Below are positions 15,124 through 18,593 of a DNA stretch of 18,593 nucleotides, piece after piece (the stretch's first letter is position 1; every line of letters begins with the position of its first letter). The DNA comes from JBGTBQ01 sp041749275 (GTDB taxonomy: Bacteria; Acidobacteriota; Blastocatellia; Pyrinomonadales; Pyrinomonadaceae). The stretch is taken from positions 1 to 18,593 of the forward strand of contig JBGTBQ010000265.1 in NCBI GenBank assembly GCA_041749275.1, in the 5' to 3' direction. The position numbers and the translations under genes are program-made. The notes under the pieces were generated by a model that saw nothing but the letters and a program-made list of their open reading frames with translations, had not been told where the DNA came from and did not search any database.

Positions 15124-17979
15124 TCATTCGCACGCCGCACGCGCCTGCTCCGCAATTCCCTTGAACGGCCCGGCCAGCGCCGCAATCTTCTCCGCCACGT
15201 CCTCGCCCGCGAGCAAGCCGCGCAGCACGGCGAAGAAGTCCGCCGCCTCCGTCGCGTTCCGTTCTCGCGCTCCGGCTTCCACTTCAGCGAGTTGCCGCGC
15301 CAGTTCGGCCTGCTGCTCCGCGCTCCCCTGCGTCCGCGCCGCAACCACCACCTGCGCGGCGCCGACGAACTGCTCGACAAACTCTTTCGCGCGCTGCTCG
15401 TCGTCCGTCTCGTACTGCTCAAGCAGTGCTGTTATCCGCTCCGCCTCCGCTGACAACTCACTCAGCCACGCCGCGAACTGCTCCGCGCCCGCCGCTTCAC
15501 GAACGCTCGCAATATCCTTCAGCGCCTGTTGGCGATTTGGCGAACGCAATTCCTCACAGAGTGCTAGTGCCTTGAGGGAACAACTGAGCGCCTCCTTCAT
15601 CTCTCCTTGCGCGAGGTAAAACTGTCCTAGTTGCCCCGACAAGAACGCGACTCCATGTTTATTCCCTAGCTCTTTGTTGATCTCCATACTCTGCTGGTAC
15701 AGCCGCGCCGCCTCGCCGTAGTCGCCTTGCGCCTGTGCTAGCCTTCCTAGCTCATGCAGCGTGCTTGCGATCCCGCTCTTGTCCCCCAACTCTTTCTTGA
15801 TGACCAGACTCTCCCGGTACAGCCGCGCCGCCTCGTCGTAGTCGCCTTGCGCCTGTGCCAGCATGCCTAGCTGGTGCAACGAGCTTGCAACACCGCGTTT
15901 GTCCTTGCTCTCTTCCAAGAGGCTTTTTGCTTTTCGATATAGTTCCGCCGCGCGTTCATGTTCACCAATTTGATAGTAACGACTTCCCAATTCGCCAATC
16001 GCCTGCGCTTCCGTTTGCTTGTCGCCCAGCGCACCCGCCACAGCAATCAGTTGCTCTGCCTTGCTCCGCGCCTCAGTCCAGTAGCCGCGCGTTACCAAGT
16101 CGTGATAAAACCCGGAAACGTATTTGACAAACGATTCGGCGGCGTCGCGCAACTCGAATCGCGCCGCCAACTCAAAGAGATGATCGCTCGCCGTCAGCGC
16201 GGCTTCGAGCGTCTGTTTCTGCGCGTAGTGTGTGACCGCGCGCTTGTGCAGCTCGCGCGGGTCTTGGCCTTCGTCGGCAAGTTTGCCCTCGGCGTAGTCG
16301 CGGACAATCGGCAGCAGAGAGTAAGCGCCTTCGCGCATACGGACGAGGGAGCGTTTGACCAAGTTATCCAGCACGGGGCGCGGGTTCCCGGTCTCGGTGA
16401 TGGCCGCGATGTCGTCGCCGGAGGCGGGCGCGAGAAAGACGCACATCCGCCCGAACATGGCCCGTTCCGCCGCGGGCAGCACGTTGTAAGAGAGGTCGAG
16501 ACTCGTCCAGATGCCGCGCGGCTCGCCCGTGATTTCATCCCTGCCTTGCAGCACGTTTCGCGGGACGTGCTGCAAGTCGTCCCAGATGTCTGAGAGCGTG
16601 CGGCTCAAGGTCTGCCCGGCGACCACCTCAATCGCCAGCGGGTAGCCGCCGAGACGCTCGCAAATCGCATTCAGAATCGCCATCTCTTCCGCGCCCAAGC
16701 GCGGGTTGCGGTCGAAGTAGCCCGCGTTGTGCGCGATCTTCACGAACAACGCGGCGGCGTCTTTGGGCGCGAGCGGGTCCAGATCAATGTTGCGCGCGTC
16801 CTGCGCGGGCAGCACGTCGCGCGAGGTGACGAGCACGCGCACCGTCTCCGGCAGGCCGCGCACGAAGTCCCACAACTCGCGCCGATGCCCCGGCTCAACC
16901 GTCTCCCAGTTGTCGAGCAGGACGAGCGCGCGGCTCTCGTCGAGAAAGTCGCGGACGACCTGTTTCTGCTCGTCGAACATGCTCTGCGCCGTGATGGACA
17001 GACCGAAGACGCGCGCGGCGACGACGAGCAGCGAGGCCAAATCGCGCAGCCGGTATTCGCCTTCGACGTGGCTCGCGCTGGCCCACAACACCGCGCCCGC
17101 GCCCGCGCGCTCCATGTACCAGCGCGCCACCGCACGCGCCAGCTCCGTCTTGCCGAGACCGCCTGAGCCGTGGAGACAGACGCGCCGCCGCTTGTCTCTC
17201 TCGAAAGCTTTGACGACATCCACAATCTCTTTTGCGCGTCCGACGAAGTTCTCATTCCATATTCGCAAGTTCCCCGCGACGCGCGGGGCCGCCGCCGTCG
17301 TCGCCGTCGCCGCCTCGTGCGCGTCTGCGCGAGCGGCGGCGAAGCCTTCGGCCTCCCCGACCAACAAGAAGCGTTTCGACCACGGCTCTTCATCCTTGCC
17401 CTGCTCGTCACGCGGCGGCTTGGCGTCGCCCACCTCCGCATCGAGCGCGACGGTCTGGCACGCATCGTCGAGGGCGCGTCGCACGTCCCACCCTTTAGCG
17501 AGCGCGGTGTAGAAGTGCTCCGCGAAGATGATGGCCGCGAGGTCTGCAATCGGCACGCGCGCGTCCACGGCCACCACCGCCGGCACGCCCGCCGAGTGCA
17601 GCTCGCGCGCGACCGTCTCCGAGTGGCAGGCCGAGAGGACGACGAGCGGCGTCTTTTGCCCCTTGAACAACTGCGCCGTCTCCTGCTTCGGCAGCAGATG
17701 CGCGACGCCGTAGCCGTCTTCCAACAACAGCCGCCCGTCCTCCGTCCCGTGCCCCGTGAAGTGAACCACGTCCCAACTATCGCGCAAGGCGTCCTTGACC
17801 TTCCCGGTCGTCGCTTCGGGCAGAAAGCGGACGCGCGCCACGTCGCCCGCGCGCTTGAGGCCGTCCACGATGCGCCGCCGCTCTTCGGCCACGTCGAGCA
17901 TCGTAATGGGCTGCCCGTCCGCACTAATCAGCGGGCGGCTGCATATCGCCAGAATGTGCAAGCGGCTCACGTCGGACAT
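15124..17979 (-). CDS. CHAT protease-NB-ARC-TPR protein (bacterial NLR-like)
   Basis: The 951-residue protein has three parts. A CHAT (caspase-like) domain spans residues 1-210, with VVHFTGHG (catalytic His77) and LSACHS (nucleophile Cys118), both intact. After an Ala-rich linker (212-235), an NB-ARC ATPase begins at NFVGR (244-248): P-loop GSGGLGKT (271-278), Walker B ALVLLDNWE (351-359), sensor LVTSRD (383-388), GGYPLAI (444-450), then winged-helix sequence to about 565. TPR repeats with a 40-residue period run about 655-812, followed by a helical tail (825-951). Family knowledge: STAND/NLR proteins oligomerise on ligand binding by their repeats and switch on the effector domain; CHAT domains are cysteine proteases, as in TPR-CHAT of type III-E CRISPR systems. 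A defence or cell-death role is inferred. The start ATG at 17979 has only a weak, distant AGG upstream. Confidence 0.95.
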   Translation of the reverse strand: MSDVSRLHILAICSRPLISADGQPITMLDVAEERRRIVDGLKRAGDVARVRFLPEATTGKVKDALRDSWDVVHFTGHGTEDGRLLLEDGYGVAHLLPKQETAQLFKGQKTPLVVLSACHSETVARELHSAGVPAVVAVDARVPIADLAAIIFAEHFYTALAKGWDVRRALDDACQTVALDAEVGDAKPPRDEQGKDEEPWSKRFLLVGEAEGFAAARADAHEAATATTAAAPRVAGNLRIWNENFVGRAKEIVDVVKAFERDKRRRVCLHGSGGLGKTELARAVARWYMERAGAGAVLWASASHVEGEYRLRDLASLLVVAARVFGLSITAQSMFDEQKQVVRDFLDESRALVLLDNWETVEPGHRRELWDFVRGLPETVRVLVTSRDVLPAQDARNIDLDPLAPKDAAALFVKIAHNAGYFDRNPRLGAEEMAILNAICERLGGYPLAIEVVAGQTLSRTLSDIWDDLQHVPRNVLQGRDEITGEPRGIWTSLDLSYNVLPAAERAMFGRMCVFLAPASGDDIAAITETGNPRPVLDNLVKRSLVRMREGAYSLLPIVRDYAEGKLADEGQDPRELHKRAVTHYAQKQTLEAALTASDHLFELAARFELRDAAESFVKYVSGFYHDLVTRGYWTEARSKAEQLIAVAGALGDKQTEAQAIGELGSRYYQIGEHERAAELYRKAKSLLEESKDKRGVASSLHQLGMLAQAQGDYDEAARLYRESLVIKKELGDKSGIASTLHELGRLAQAQGDYGEAARLYQQSMEINKELGNKHGVAFLSGQLGQFYLAQGEMKEALSCSLKALALCEELRSPNRQQALKDIASVREAAGAEQFAAWLSELSAEAERITALLEQYETDDEQRAKEFVEQFVGAAQVVVAARTQGSAEQQAELARQLAEVEAGARERNATEAADFFAVLRGLLAGEDVAEKIAALAGPFKGIAEQARAACE

Positions 17980-18077
17980 AATCTGCTTTTACCTGATTGA
18001 TGAGGAGAGACGGCTCTACGCACGCTCCCGCCGGTCTGTCTCTATCCTGTAAGGCGCACACATTGTGCATTCCCGTT

Positions 18078-18112
18078 TCCGTGGGCGCAAGCGGGACGCT
18101 TGCGCCCACGGA
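18078..18112. repeat. Perfect 15-bp-stem palindrome, REP-like
   Basis: TCCGTGGGCGCAAGC (18078-18092), loop GGGAC, and GCTTGCGCCCACGGA (18098-18112) form a perfect hairpin, six bp past the hydrolase stop codon on the - strand. Its core GGGCGCAAGCG...GCTTGC is shared with the inner arms of the element at 14599-14850. No T-tract follows on either strand, so it is more likely a dispersed palindromic repeat than a standard terminator, though it may still slow RNA polymerase or protect mRNA ends. Confidence 0.8.
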
Positions 18113-18118
18113 CGCGGC

Positions 18119-18593
18119 TTACTGCCCACTGCTTGAGAACGTGTCCCGGAAGAATCGAATCATCTCACCGAAGGCTTCGTCGGTCGCTGGCGGGTCGTAG
18201 CGTGGCCCCTCGTCGCGCATGAAGGCGTGCTCCGCCGGGTAGAGGATCACGCGAAAGTTTACGCCGGCCTCTTGGAGCGCCGCGACGATCTTCGCGCGCC
18301 CGTCCTCCGGCACGTGCGGGTCGTTCGTGCCGAAGACCAGCAGCAGCTCGCCCTTGATTTCGCCCGCGCGTTCGAGCGAGCCGGCGTCGGCGTCCTTGCC
18401 GAGTTTCCCCGTGTGCACGCCCGTCGCGTAAAAGCAGGCGGTCGCGCGCACGTCCGGTTGCAGCGCCGCGCGAAAGGCGAGATGCCCGCCGATGCAAAAG
18501 CCGCCCGCGCCCAACTTTCCTTCTGCAACGCGCGGGTGCGCGGCGAGATAGTCGAGCACGGCGCGGCACGTCGCATCGAAGTCCGCGACGGGC
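18119..18593 (-). CDS. Dienelactone hydrolase family protein (5' end outside window)
   Basis: The frame is open from the window edge to the stop at 18119; about 157 C-terminal residues are visible. Seen: GAGGFCIGGHLAF with the nucleophile Cys of this alpha/beta-hydrolase family, FGTNDPHVP with the acid (Asp), and YPAEHAFMRDEGPRYDP with the catalytic His, so the Cys-Asp-His triad is complete. Family members hydrolyse dienelactone in chloroaromatic breakdown, but many relatives act on other esters, so the substrate is open. A GTG at 18559 is internal, not the start, because family sequence (PVADFDATCRAVLDYL) continues upstream of it. The gene lies just upstream of the CHAT gene on the same strand, separated by 139 bp with a palindrome. 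Confidence 0.92.
   Translation of the reverse strand, partial: PVADFDATCRAVLDYLAAHPRVAEGKLGAGGFCIGGHLAFRAALQPDVRATACFYATGVHTGKLGKDADAGSLERAGEIKGELLLVFGTNDPHVPEDGRAKIVAALQEAGVNFRVILYPAEHAFMRDEGPRYDPPATDEAFGEMIRFFRDTFSSSGQ

Noticed and set aside
16740..17924. 394-codon - strand open frame overlapping the CHAT gene
   Set aside because: It is Ser/Arg-rich frame-shifted reading of the CHAT/NB-ARC coding sequence, whose motifs are intact in the true frame.

Overview
The window reads as one contiguous stretch of a GC-rich bacterial chromosome. No rRNA, tRNA, phage structural gene, conjugation gene, integrase or transposase gene is visible. The gene set fits an Acidobacteriota-type genome (perhaps Blastocatellia/Pyrinomonadales): an unlinked-looking LytS/LytTR pair, a long secreted protein with a lamin-tail domain, a Fis-type HTH protein, a CHAT/NB-ARC/TPR protein, and many small palindromic repeats between genes. 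That placement is an inference from gene style and repeat content, not a computed result.

Left part (1-4383), housekeeping: a cardiolipin-synthase-like phospholipase D cut by the window edge (-), then rpiA and a DedA/VTT membrane protein as a tight + strand pair. A leucine-dehydrogenase-type enzyme (-) converges on that pair. A 144-bp imperfect palindrome lies between the converging genes and supplies the last codons of the dehydrogenase.

Middle part (4384-9315), signalling and transport, all +: a LytS-type membrane histidine kinase, a LytTR response regulator, a small secreted HExxH protein, a Fis-type HTH protein and an EamA transporter. Short repeats fill the gaps. The block ends in a TA-flanked miniature inverted-repeat element and a strong hairpin terminator shared with the converging gene.

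Right part (9316-18593), all -: a dienelactone-hydrolase-family enzyme (5' end outside the window), a 951-residue CHAT protease-NB-ARC-TPR protein, a 722-bp gap made mostly of mobile repeats, a 4-cysteine zinc-ribbon protein overlapping a three-helix membrane protein by 4 bp, a small secreted protein, and a 1004-residue secreted protein with a lamin-tail domain.

The most interesting unit is the CHAT-NB-ARC-TPR gene with the zinc-ribbon/membrane-protein pair downstream. It has the architecture of a bacterial NLR-like sensor with a caspase-like protease, and could be a defence or programmed-death module. The gap between its parts appears to have been widened by at least three different repeat insertions. 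One is a 236-bp element with matching ends and an 8-bp target duplication. Another is a sibling of the TA-flanked element at 9135-9241, carrying a different internal hairpin.
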